This document shows, in pieces, positions 53,831 through 63,681 of a DNA stretch of 64,000 nucleotides. Source of the stretch: Azorinus chamasolen (lineage: Eukaryota > Mollusca > Bivalvia > Cardiida > Solecurtidae); the NCBI GenBank assembly GCA_963576725.1, contig OY755242.1:9391132-9455131 (forward strand), in the 5' to 3' direction. The notes under the pieces are model-generated. The model was not told where the DNA came from and ran no database searches. It saw only the letters and a program-made list of their open reading frames with translations. Made by a program: the position numbers and the translations under genes. Each line of letters begins with the position of its first letter. Positions within the stretch are counted from its first letter, which is position 1.

Positions 53831-54907
53831 TTAGTTTAAAGCCTTGTCGGGCTTGTCGCTATCTTTACAATCTCGCTTTTTTGACCAGGCTAAGTATCTC
53901 TCACAATCACGCTTCATGTGTCCCCTTTGCTTGCAAAAGAAACACTGAACAGCCATGTTGCGAGAATCAACCTTCCGTGATGGGAACTGTAGCTTGGCAT
54001 CCAGACTCTCTATAGCTCTAGCTACCATCTGCTCTACTTTAGATTCTGTGATAGAACCTACTGCATTTATAGTAATCGCATCTTTTAATTTCTTACCAGA
54101 AGCCTTCCCCTGTTCAATAGCGCGGTAACTACTATGAATACTCACTGGGTGTTCAATACAAGCATGTTTTGTAGCATCCTTATCCAAACGCCCTTTACAA
54201 AATTTTGAAATAGCCTCTTGTTTGCGATGGCTTTTGGGTAGATCCTTGTATGCAGGTGTAGCTAAAGACTTATGCTCTATCTGACATGTGTCCCGATGGC
54301 TCCTGTGTCTGGAAGACAACAGATGTTTGTTGACTAATTCCCCACTTGCCAGTCTGGAAGACTGTAGCGTATGTGGGCTTGAACCTGTGACCAGCTTATC
54401 CTCCTCAACCCTAACCAGATTTTGAATGATGTCTAAAATGCTCTCTGCCTCCCGCTGCAGCTCTAGCAAATGTTCCAAATATGAAACTTTAGTATTGGAT
54501 TCAGGCTTTGGACATCTGTAACTTTGCTTTCCCTTATGGTCAAACAAACCCTTAGTCCTCACCTGCCTTTCAGACATGCTGATAAGCCGGTCATAGTCAT
54601 CAACTTTAACCTTCGGGTCTGATGGTGATGTAATTAAGGGTAGATTTGCGCTTGCACCCTGAACAAGTCGCTCCTTGACTGAGTTCAGCTCTGCTTGATC
54701 TGACTGTCCAGGCAGAGAGAAATCAATTACACGAAGCATGTTTTCATCGAGATTCCCCATCAGCACAAGGGACAAAGCGTCCTTTGTCACTACTTGATAC
54801 TGAGCACGGAACCTTACAATGGCTTCTGCTCTAGCTTTATCTATTCCTGGGATTAAACGCAACTCCTCTACCGAAGCTGTATTAATATTCACCAACATTT
54901 TGAGCAC
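53831..54907 (-). CDS. Ty3-type Gag with N-terminal helix-hairpin-helix
   Basis: An intact 358-residue frame. Residues 6-38 (VNINTASVEELRLIPGID, then KARAEAIVRFRAQY) match the ComEA-type helix-hairpin-helix DNA-binding motif. The middle is charged and probably helical (SYLEHLLELQREAESILDI). Residues about 325-338 form a CCHC knuckle, CFFCKQRGHMKRDC. The start is the ATG 788 bases inside the right LTR. A zinc knuckle near the C-terminus is normal for Gag; an HhH domain is not part of the standard Ty3 Gag. The only intact ORF of this element. Confidence 0.8.
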   Translation of the reverse strand: MLKMLVNINTASVEELRLIPGIDKARAEAIVRFRAQYQVVTKDALSLVLMGNLDENMLRVIDFSLPGQSDQAELNSVKERLVQGASANLPLITSPSDPKVKVDDYDRLISMSERQVRTKGLFDHKGKQSYRCPKPESNTKVSYLEHLLELQREAESILDIIQNLVRVEEDKLVTGSSPHTLQSSRLASGELVNKHLLSSRHRSHRDTCQIEHKSLATPAYKDLPKSHRKQEAISKFCKGRLDKDATKHACIEHPVSIHSSYRAIEQGKASGKKLKDAITINAVGSITESKVEQMVARAIESLDAKLQFPSRKVDSRNMAVQCFFCKQRGHMKRDCERYLAWSKKRDCKDSDKPDKALN

Positions 54908-55694
54908 TGAGCAAGCATATACCTATATTAATCGTGTATGAAATACAACGATAAATCTAAGGTTTATTTTCCCTGTATGGAATACAATGGAAAATCTTTA
55001 TACTGACAGACAATGAACTTTCTATTCAGTCAACAGGTATAAAATACGTGATAACTGCAATAGTACAAGCAAACTTACCTTACATCCCGTGAGCTAATCT
55101 ACCGTAAATAAAACTGGCATAAAACAAATTTGAAACTGAATGCCTTAAGAAAAAATAACTTTACCTTAGCTTAGAATCAATTAGATGAATTCCTAGAATG
55201 CCTTAAGAAAATAATAAACTGGCATAAGTCACCCTACTGAAAACCTATCAGAATCCTAAGACAACAAAGTTATGGACTGGCATAAGACTTTCAAGTATCC
55301 TCAAACTGTTTTAAGAAATATAACTGGCATAGGACAAATTCAAAACCTGCCCTAAGAAAAATGTCTATTCATCCGCACCTGCAGTGAAATAAACAAACTG
55401 TCACTCTCGCTAGATGTGTTAGTTCACTTATTGCACATAAACCGGTAACCAGTGTGTATTGCAATAAATTAATTAACCTGCTCGGTTTAGAGACCCTTTA
55501 TTTTTCTCCTACTGGCATGAAGCATAAATTCCAAGAAAAACTGGCATGTATGAGTTACCTCGATACAAGAAAGAATAACTGACATGAAACCTACACTTCA
55601 AGAAAAATAACCTCCGTACAAGAAAACCGAATTGGAGAAAATGTCTCCTGCTTCAAACTTTAAGTCTGACTGGCCTTTAAATCCTCGTCGCCAT
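54908..55694 (-). repeat. Leader with degenerate CTGGCATAA repeats
   Basis: Between the primer site and gag, [AC]TGGCAT[AG]A occurs about eight times with CCTTAAGAAAA-type spacers of 40-70 bases. The repeats are strongly decayed. The primer-binding site is at the right end (55682-55693, reversed TGGCGACGAGGA). Confidence 0.6.
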
Positions 55695-56091
55695 TAAAGT
55701 AGCCCAGTGTTTGCTCTGGAAGTCTACTCTAAACCTACTGGCTAACGAGAGAGTAATGAAATAACTCACAGTTTGTAAGGACAAGCCTCTCCTGTCCAGT
55801 CCGGTTGGCTGTCAGTAGGCAACTGCATAGAGTCCAGTACCACGCTCGCGCGCTTCGAATCAGCTGACTCGGATGTCAACAACACATCGCACATGCGCGT
55901 CACAACAGTGTATTGAACAGAATTGAACTCGCTAGACTTGACTCGACTTATAGAACGGAGCATGATTCTTGTTAAATTGCTCGAAGAATGTTCAGTTCTA
56001 TACTGTTATTGATAGTCTATTTAAATGATTTGTTGATTGATCTATAGGGGCTAAATTCTTAAGGTGGGTAATTTTCTATTTGCAGTTTGAC

Positions 56092-56792
56092 TAGATACGA
56101 TAACGTAGCTCTATTCCTAAATAGAGCTACGATTCGCTAGCATCTCTACAATGGCGCAAAATCTAAAGTGCTTGTAAACCAGCACGAGTCTCCTAATAGT
56201 TAATGTATTCCTTTAAAACTTATTATTTATCAATAAAAATCAGATTTTATCAGCCTACGCCATCTAATAACTTCTCTGCGGTCGATTAAAAATATTTGCA
56301 ATACCGGCCGACTTTTATTTTGATTTTGGACGCCATGACAGATCTCGCGAGATCTCGTTTTGCCATATAAGGAAACCTTACTACGGGTCGGCCATGTTGT
56401 TTAGATTGACGATTGTTGCTCGTTTTACTACGATTTCCATATATGGAAGCTATTTGCATATATAAGGTCACACGTGACCACCCGGAGCATGGGTATTTTT
56501 TTCAAAATGGCCGACCATCTCTCGGAAACGTCGTCCGCTTAGAGTGGTAAAACTTTAATCGGAAATTACATGATTTTCAAGAAAGATAACATAATTTTGT
56601 TAGCCAAGCGTGTTCAAAAAATCGTATTAAATCGAAACATTGATTTATTTTTACATTTGTTGTGAAAATAAAAGCGTTAAACCGCCGCGTGTGATTCACA
56701 TTCGGCTTGCGCCACAGTAGAGATGCTAGCATGTCGTAGCTGTAAACTGGACGGTAGTCATTATCAGTCTTACAGCTACGATATCGCATCTA
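56092..56792. mobile_element. 701-bp Mutator-like foldback element
   Basis: CAGTTTGAC stands on both sides (56083-56091 and 56793-56801), a 9-base duplication as made by MULEs. Inverted ends open TAGATACGATAACGTAGCT and, reversed, TAGATGCGATATCGTAGCT and extend about 75 bases, each with an internal foldback (AGCTCTAT-TCCTA-ATAGAGCT on the left). The interior has GATCTCGCGAGATCTCG and no ORF. Confidence 0.8.
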
Positions 56793-56874
56793 CAGTTTGA
56801 CGGGTTCATAGGGTTACGAAGAATTCACGATGTAAACATGTCAAATAAAGAGCCTATATGAACTTTGTACAGCC

Positions 56875-57141
56875 TTGGGCTTAAGTTTGCGTCCCTGCGG
56901 TCACAGTCAAACTCTAAGGACATCTTGCGGCTTGCGAGGAAACACTTTAGTATCATACATCAACAAGTTTGAAGCAGGGTTTCGCCTCAGAAACTTACGA
57001 CCATGGGTACGAAGGGACGGGGACCAAATGGACACCATCTATCCAAGCGAGACACTGGCGAAGGCGTGGCTGATCTCAATCAACCGGAAATATGAGGAGA
57101 TTGTGCTTATACAGACTTGTGTATTAATTAGCGGACATTAA
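56875..57141 (+). CDS. Unrecognised ORF in the BEL leader
   Basis: An 88-codon frame whose core FRLRNLRPWVRRDGDQMDTI, YPSETLAKAWLISINRKYEE reads like folded protein, with better codon texture than the surrounding leader. It has no place in BEL gag, which starts at 57757. It may be a captured host exon or a chance frame. AATAAAG, a possible polyadenylation signal, lies just before it. Confidence 0.3.
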   Translation: MGLSLRPCGHSQTLRTSCGLRGNTLVSYINKFEAGFRLRNLRPWVRRDGDQMDTIYPSETLAKAWLISINRKYEEIVLIQTCVLISGH

Positions 57142-57756
57142 TTAGCCATTAATATTATTATAAACTGAACGTGATCTGTCATGGTCAGTTAATTTGCGAG
57201 TTTGCAACAAGTGCAATTTATGCATAGACTGAGAACACTCAGTTAAGGAACACTTTCAATATTTCTTTAAACAAGTTAAATAAAATAAGTCATCAAATAT
57301 GACTCCATACATGCGAACATTTAAATTTTGTTGCTGCTGCTACATGCGTAGGCTGAGAATGATCATTCAACTACCATTGAACTTTTAGATATGAAATTAG
57401 GACTGAACAATGAGCAGAAGGCTGGGATTGCCCAGTCTCTCAATATTGTGTGTTCAACTACAGAGACATTTGCTTTAATAAGTTGATTAGATCTAATTCT
57501 CCATTACATGTAAACCTAATTGGGCCTAGGAATTCAAATGGAAATTAATCTTAATTATAATTTATATCAAAATTACCAATTTAATAAGTTGGTTAGAATG
57601 TAAATTCATTGAGCTCAGATTAATCTCATAGGCAAAGGGAAAGTTTATCAGTTGGCCATAGTACACTAATTTTCATAAGAATTTGTCAGAGTTACATAGT
57701 TTAAGAGTACGCGTTTCAAGCACACATATTTAATACAAGTTTCACTATAAGAAATC

Positions 57757-58389
57757 ATGGAAGCACAGAAAGGTAAGTCTCAGGATGGAGTAATGGTAGA
57801 TTCCACCCATTCAACTATAGTCGGAGAAGACACAGAGGTAACAGGTAAGCGTAGTCGTACGTCCACCGAAAAGGGTAAGGACTATTAACTTCAAATACTC
57901 AACGGTAAGTTTAGATCCGCAGTTACCAAATGGCAAAGGCAGTCCAATTCAATAACCATGCTCTTTTCTGATTCTTGCGATTGCCAGTTGTTAAGAGATG
58001 GAAGATCAAAATTAAATGAATGCTTTGAACAACTTTGTTCGGTATTTGACGAGATTTGCGAATTAGATGTAGACTGGCCTTTCTCTGACAAGTTCGATAG
58101 CATTTCAAATTAGCACAAAGATTTTATGGTTAGAATTTCTGAAATTCTCATAGAGGTTGAATCAGATAGAGGGTCTTCTCGTTCTGGTAAACGTATCTCT
58201 TCTAGGGCATCGGTGTGTAGTGCTAGTAGCAAACACTCTTCTCGTGTTTCTCAAACTGACCAACTATGCATTGCTGCTGAAGCAGCAGGTCTGAATGCCA
58301 AACTCAAATTTATAGAAGAAGAAGCGAAATCTAAGGCTGAACTTGATAGGATTGAAACCTTAAAACAGAAATTGCAAACGCAAAACTGA
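57757..58389 (+). pseudogene. BEL/Pao Gag, N-terminal part, with stops
   Basis: It starts MEAQKGKSQDGVMVDSTHST. The same frame carries TAA at 57886 and TAG at 58111 and reads NGKFRSAVTKWQRQSNSI, VFDEICELDVDWPFSDKFD, then a Ser-rich stretch and the coiled segment AEAAGLNAKLKFIEEEAKSK typical of BEL Gag. The frame ends at a TGA (58387) after a one-base slip in the A-rich CAAACGCAAAAC. Region 57142-57756 upstream is AT-rich leader with no gene. Confidence 0.7.
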
Positions 58390-58394
58390 AAGTT

Positions 58395-59777
58395 ATGGAG
58401 TCAGCAAATCCCCTCATGACAGAGGAGAATGTTAAAACCCTCCCGATACATGACAAAACAGGCTTTGTTAAGGATTTTATTGATTCACAAGCAATTAAGA
58501 AGAAATCAGGACAAGATTTAATACCTGCGCCTGAAGTTCTGTTAGAACCTAAGACTGTGATTCAACATTCCGAACTTGACCCTAACATTCCAGCATTTAC
58601 GCCAAAACGCCCACCTGAAAATGATCAGGTTAAGGTATTACAACAAGGTTTGCAATCCCTGACCAGTGCCTTTGTTGATCAGATAACCTTAAACAGACTT
58701 CCACCTCCAGAGCCAAGTATATTTATAGGCGATCCCATTAAATATCCAGCTTGGTAGGTTGCTTTTAGAACACTCATTGAGCAGAGAAAACTTCCTGAGG
58801 GTGAAAAAATCCACTATCTCAAAAAATATCTCGGGGGGGGTCCTGCATTGCAGGTAGTTGAGAACTTTTTTCTTTTATCTAATGATAATGCTTTTGAGGA
58901 TGCAAAGAAATTGCTAGATGAACGTTTCGGAGACCCGTTTGTTCTAGCTGGTGCCTTTAGAGACAAATTGGAGTCGTGGCCAAGGATCAGTCCCAAAGAT
59001 TCTCAAGGCTTGTTGAGGTTCTCTGACTTTCTTAAACAGTGTTTGTCTGCAAGTTGTAGCATTTCAAATCTTAGTATTCTAAATGATAGTAGAGAAAACA
59101 GAAGAATATTGTCAAAACTTCCAGAGTGGTTGGTTTCTCGCTGGAATAGAATTGCCTCACAGTCTAAGCAAGACAAGGGTGAATTCCCGTCCTTCCAGGT
59201 TTTTGTAGAGTTCATTAGTCGAGAAGCTAAAATTGCAAATGATCCTATCACTTCGGTTCAGGCGGTAAAGGGTGTCAGTCATGTTGATGAAGGTAAACCT
59301 ATAAGGGGTCCTTTTAGACAGTCTCCCAGTTCGGGCAATGTTGGTCGTCGTGCGTTTCTGTCAGGAACAGATGAAAAGACCAGTTCCAAACCAATTAGTT
59401 ACTTTTGCGACAAGAATCATGATCTTGATGTTTGCCAGTCTTTTATGGATAAATCTCTAGTAGAGAGGAAGGCTTTTGTTGGTAACAGGAAATTGTGTTT
59501 TGGTTGTCTGAAGTTGGGCCACGTTTCTAAGGATTGTAGACATAGAAAAAGATGTAGATTCTGTAGCAAGCCTCATCCGTCTTCTTTGCATGGCGATGTT
59601 AAGTCTAAGGATCAGAAAACAAACACTATTTCTAATGCTGAGAAAGTTAACAGTAATGCAGCAAAATTGTCTCCTTCTGGAACAACATTCTTAAATAGCA
59701 CTAAAGCAATCAGCAAGTGCTCACTGATTATCCGGTCTATGTCTCACATTCAGATTGTCCTAGTAGTGAAAGGCTAG
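58395..59777 (+). pseudogene. BEL/Pao Gag, DUF1759 and zinc knuckles
   Basis: IFIGDPIKYPAW, then TAG at 58755 where Lys is usual, then VAFRTLIEQRKLPEGEKIHY and LDERFGDPFVLAGAFRDKLE, RISPKDSQGLLRFSDFLKQC (DUF1759), and the knuckle region HDLDVCQSFMDKSLVERKAF, CFGCLKLGHVSKDCRHRKRC. A poly-G run at 58834-58841 lies in the coding part. The frame passes to the protease by a shift near 59713. Confidence 0.8.
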
Positions 59778-60901
59778 TGTATGCGCTCTTAGATACTCAA
59801 TCAGATGCGACCTTTGTCCTGGAAGACACTTGCAATGCCCTTGGCATATCTGGAGTGGAAGTCAAGTTGTCTCTCTCCACGATGCATGCTGAAAACAGAG
59901 TTGTTGAAGCTCAGCGAGTTACTGGTTTGATGGTTCGGGGTTTTAATTCCACTTCCAGGATTCCACTTCCTGCTGCCTATACTAGAGATATAATGCCTGC
60001 TAATAGCTCGCATATTCCGACACCTGATGTTGTTAAATCATGGCCTTATTTGCATTCCATGGAAGATAAACTGATTCCGAAACAAGATTGTGAGATTGGT
60101 TTACTCATTGGATACAATTGTCCAAGAGCACTGACACCAAGAGAAGTTGTCGCTCCCATTGGTGATGGACCTTATGGTCAGAAGACAGATCTGGGTTGGG
60201 GTGTGGTTGGTATCGTTGACCCCAGTTGTGCGGAAAATGACTCAATAGGTTCGAGTCATAAAATCATAACTTGCGAAATTCCATCAGATGTTTGCTTTGG
60301 TGGAAGCACTGCGCCAGATTCTATTTTCTTCTCTCTGCGAACGTCGGTAAAGGAAGTCATCACCGAAGATGTTTTACGAACGGTGGAGCCAGACTTACAT
60401 GACTGCAAGTCACATAGCCAATCATTTTCCCAGGAAGATCGACGCTTCTTGTCATTGCTTGAAGATGACATAACCATGAAGGATGGTCACTATGAAATGC
60501 CACTACCCTTTGCGAAAGAAGAACCATGTCTACAGAACAATAAATCTTCAGCATTGAAACGGCTGAACCAGTTACGAAAAAGATTAGATAAAGACGATAC
60601 ATTCCGTCAGCATTACTTGGGGTTTATGAAGGAACTCTTGGCAAGCGGTCACGCAGAGGTCACTGAAGCTGATGAAACAGAAGGCCATGTTTGGTATATT
60701 CCACATCATGGGGTATATCATCCGCATAAGCCCGACAAGATCCGAGTAGTCTTCGACTGCAGTGCTTCATTTCAGGGCAGCTGTTTAAACTCCCATCTTC
60801 TGCAAGGACCAGACCTCATAAATAGTCTTTTTGGAGTTATTTGTAGATTCCGCAAAGAACCGGTAGCAATCATGTGTGATGTTTTATCAGTTCAGGGTTA
60901 A
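59717..60901 (+). pseudogene. BEL/Pao protease and RT fingers
   Basis: LVYALLDTQSDATFVLEDT is the aspartic protease active site (DTQSD form seen in BEL elements), followed by LLIGYNCPRALTPREVVAPI and LGWGVVG. The RT part holds GHVWYIPHHGVYHPHKPDKI, RVVFDCSASFQGSCLNSHLL, QGPDLINSLFGVICRFR and stops right after AIMCD. A small deletion at about 60880 removes part of motif A and shifts the frame. Confidence 0.85.
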
Positions 60902-61319
60902 GGTTGACCATAGGAACTATCTCAGGTTCCTGTGGTGGGAAAATGAAGACTTTGACAAAGATCCTATTGAGTACAGAATGACAGTACACTTGTTTGGAGC
61001 CAAATCTTCACCCGGTTGTGCCAACTTTGGTTTGAAAAGAATGGCGGATGATCATGAGCAGGAATTTGGCTCAAGGGTTGCGAATTTTATTCGTCGAGAA
61101 TTTTATGTGGATGATGGTCTGAAGTCTGTAGGCGCGGTAGGTGAAGCTGTTGAATTAGTTGAGGGTGCAACAAAAATGTGCCAGAAGGCTGGCCTAAGGT
61201 TGCACAAATTCGTTTCCAATTCAAAGGAAGTCCTTGGAAAGCTTCCAGCTGCAAATCTTGCTAAAGATCTGAAGGGTATTGACCTATCTCGCATGCATTA
61301 CCATTGGAGAGAGCATTAG
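60876..61319 (+). pseudogene. BEL/Pao RT palm
   Basis: MFYQFRVKVDHRNYLRFLWW, EYRMTVHLFGAKSSPGCANF, EFYVDDGLKSV (the YVDD box), GLRLHKFVSNSKEVL. The catalytic Asp pair is intact but the frame is broken on both sides: the motif A deletion on the left, a shift near 61300 on the right. Confidence 0.85.
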
Positions 61320-61760
61320 GTGTGTCATGGTGTATTGTGTCGGACACGTTTCAATTTCATTTGTCATTAAAGGACAATCCACTCACGCGGCGAGGGATCA
61401 TGTCTACCATCAGTTCTGTTTATGATTCCTTGGGTCTCATTTCTCCAGTGGTCTTAGTAGGAAAGAGAATTTTGCAGCAGATTTGTGCGGATCACATTGA
61501 CTGGGATGATCCTGTGCCAGAAGCTTTGAGAGCTAGTTGGGAAAAATGGCGAAATGGTTTGTTTTATTTAGAGCAGCTAATGGTCCCAAGATGTGTTAAG
61601 CCTCATGATTTTGGTGAAGTAATCCAAACTGAAATGCACCACTTTTCAGATGGAAGCATGGTAGGGTATGGTCAGTGTTCGTACTTGCATATTTTGAACA
61701 AGGAGGGCCGAGTGCATTGCGCACTTCTGTTTGGAAAGTCCCGTGTTGCCCCATTGAAAG
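61304..61760 (+). pseudogene. BEL/Pao RT end and RNase H start
   Basis: LGVSWCIVSDTFQF, RGIMSTISSVYDSLGLISPV, IDWDDPVPE, HHFSDGSMVGYGQCSYLHIL (first Asp of RNase H), LLFGKSRVAPLK. It stops abruptly at the joint with a Penelope tail fragment; the remaining RNase H and linker, normally a few hundred residues, are gone. Confidence 0.82.
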
Positions 61761-61828
61761 TACAAAAATGAGTCATGCAGGAAATACCACATACAGAACA
61801 AACACTCGCCCGAACAGCAACACAAGCT
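61757..61828 (-). mobile_element. Penelope 3'-tail fragment inside BEL pol
   Basis: Reversed, it matches about 5958-6030 of the Penelope-like element and the end of its minus copy at 37940. It joins RNase H coding sequence on the left (GAAAG shared at the joint) to pre-integrase coding sequence on the right, and keeps an open frame (61675-63204) across both. Confidence 0.88.
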
Positions 61829-63204
61829 CTCCCACAGATCGTAAGGAGCTACGTGAACGCAAAAGGGTTCTAAAGGGGAATTCCCCTTTACAACGTCTCG
61901 ATCCTTTCATAGACTCAAATGGCCTGTTACGGGTTGGAGGCCGTGTTCAGCATTCAGATATATCCGAAAGCCTAAAATTTCCAATTCTTCTACCAAAATC
62001 CAGCCATGTGACAGATCTTGTTGTTTCTCATTTTCATGATAAAGTGCAGCATCAGGGTCGCGGGATTACCACAAATGCCATTAGAGCAAATGGCATCTGG
62101 ATTGTTGGTTGTAGTTCTGTGGTATCTCATCATATTGCCAAATGTGTTGTTTGTAGACGCCTTGGTAGCAGTGTCCAGGGACAAAAGATGTCCGATTTGC
62201 CTCTTGATCGTCTGGATCAAGCCCCACCCTTCTCATATTGTGCGGTCGACCTGTTTGGTCCTTGGTATATAAAAGAGGGTCGCAAAGAACTGAAAAGATA
62301 TGGAGTTTTGTTTACATGTCTCTCTTGTAGGGCAGTCCATGTAGAGTCCGCAAACTCGCTTGAAACAGACTCATTCATTAATTGTTTGCGGCGATTCATT
62401 GCTATACGTGGTCCCATGCGACAACTATGTTGCGATCGTGGCACAAACTTTGTTGGTGCTGAGAGAGAGATTCGAGAGGCTTTGAATGAGATGGATGACA
62501 GTCGTGTGAGAGAGTTTCTGATGCGTGAAAATTGCGATTATTTCCCGTTCAAGATGAATGTTCCCACAGCCAGTCACATGGGAGGTGTCTGGGAGAGACA
62601 GGTAAGGTCAGTAAGAAGTGTGCTTGATGCCTTACTGCTGCATCATGGTTCTCAGTTAAATGACGAGGGTTTGCGGACATTCTTACATGAAGCAGCTGCC
62701 ATTGTAAATTGTCGACCACTGTCTATTGACAATTTAAATGATCCCCTGTCTCCAACACCTTTGACTCCAAACCACTTGATTACAATGAAGTTTTCAGTCA
62801 TTCTTCCCCCACCAGGTAATTTTCAGAGACCTGATCTGTATTTAAAAAAGCAATGGCGTCGTACACAGTACATGGTAAATGAGTTTTGGAGACGTTGGCG
62901 TACAGAGTACCTTCAAGTCTTACTAGTCAGAAACAAGTGGGAGTCCCCTCAGAGAAATGTAAGTTCAGGTGATATAGTTCTCTTGAAGGATGACAACGCC
63001 TCAAGAAACCAGTGGCGTTTAGGCCGTGTTAAGGATGTTTTAGTTGACGAAGACGGGTTAGTTCGCAAGGTAGGTATTCAAATTTCATCTTCGAACTTAG
63101 ACAGTAAAGGAAAGAGGAGTCAGTCTTTGACCTATCTTGAGAGACCAGTACATAAACTCATTTTATTGCTGGAAACCGAGGAACACCCCGTCAAGGAGCC
63201 ATAG
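61829..63204 (+). pseudogene. BEL/Pao integrase
   Basis: After the fragment: DRKELRERKRVLKGN, GLLRVGGRVQHSDI, the HHCC zinc domain (VSHFHDKVQHQGRGIT..HHIAKCVVCRRLG), the core with AVDLFGP, CCDRGTNFVGAE and SHMGGVWERQVRSVRSVLDA, LTPNHLI and the C-terminal domain (QWRRTQYMVNEFWRRWRTEY, SSGDIVLLKDD, WRLGRVKDVLVDEDG). This part is complete and unbroken to TAG at 63202. It would integrate the DNA copy, but it has lost its join to gag-pol. Confidence 0.88.
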
Positions 63205-63681
63205 GTTTGAATTATTTTTAGTTTGTTTTCAGTGTATTTCTTAACAGATGACTGATAAGTGTGATAATTATGAGATAGAATTCTAGCAGTCATACTTTTC
63301 TAGTCAGTATTAGTATATGTATTAGCATACCGTAACTTCATTATTTATGTAGCCGAATAAATTGTTGTTGGGTTTTTTTGTTCGAAAATTATTGTCCTAT
63401 GAAATGTTATTTGTTGAATCCAAATATGTTAGACTTTCTGATCTCGCAGTGAGAAATTGGTTCAGTGTTTCATCTGTTATGTTTGAAACATCATGCTATT
63501 CTCACTGTTGTTATCGTATTGACCTATATCAGTATTTCATTTTTTAGGATCGTCATTTGATAGGTTGTGTCGATCATATGTTTCGGCAATGTTTTTTATT
63601 CGTGGACTTTTTGAAACTTCAGTATTGCGTAGTTGGCTCATCGTTGATTTAGCAAATTAGTGTTACTAATTTGGGGAGCCA
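63205..63681 (+). other. BEL/Pao 3' untranslated region
   Basis: AT-rich with no gene; ends AATTTGGGGAGCCA, a weak polypurine tract, before the 3' LTR. Confidence 0.6.

Larger units (their letters stand above)
51571..55907 (-). mobile_element. Ty3-type LTR element nested in the BEL LTR
   Basis: Identical-length LTRs of 213 bases (51571-51783 and 55695-55907) with about five differences. Target duplication GTGT at 51567-51570 and 55908-55911; the intact 3' LTR of the host element has it once. On the minus strand the LTR starts TGTTGTGACG and ends CTACTTTA. A primer site TGGCGACGAGGA lies next to the right LTR, and a polypurine tract (a run of 12 G on the minus strand) next to the left LTR. 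Gag is intact; most of pol is missing. Confidence 0.9.
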
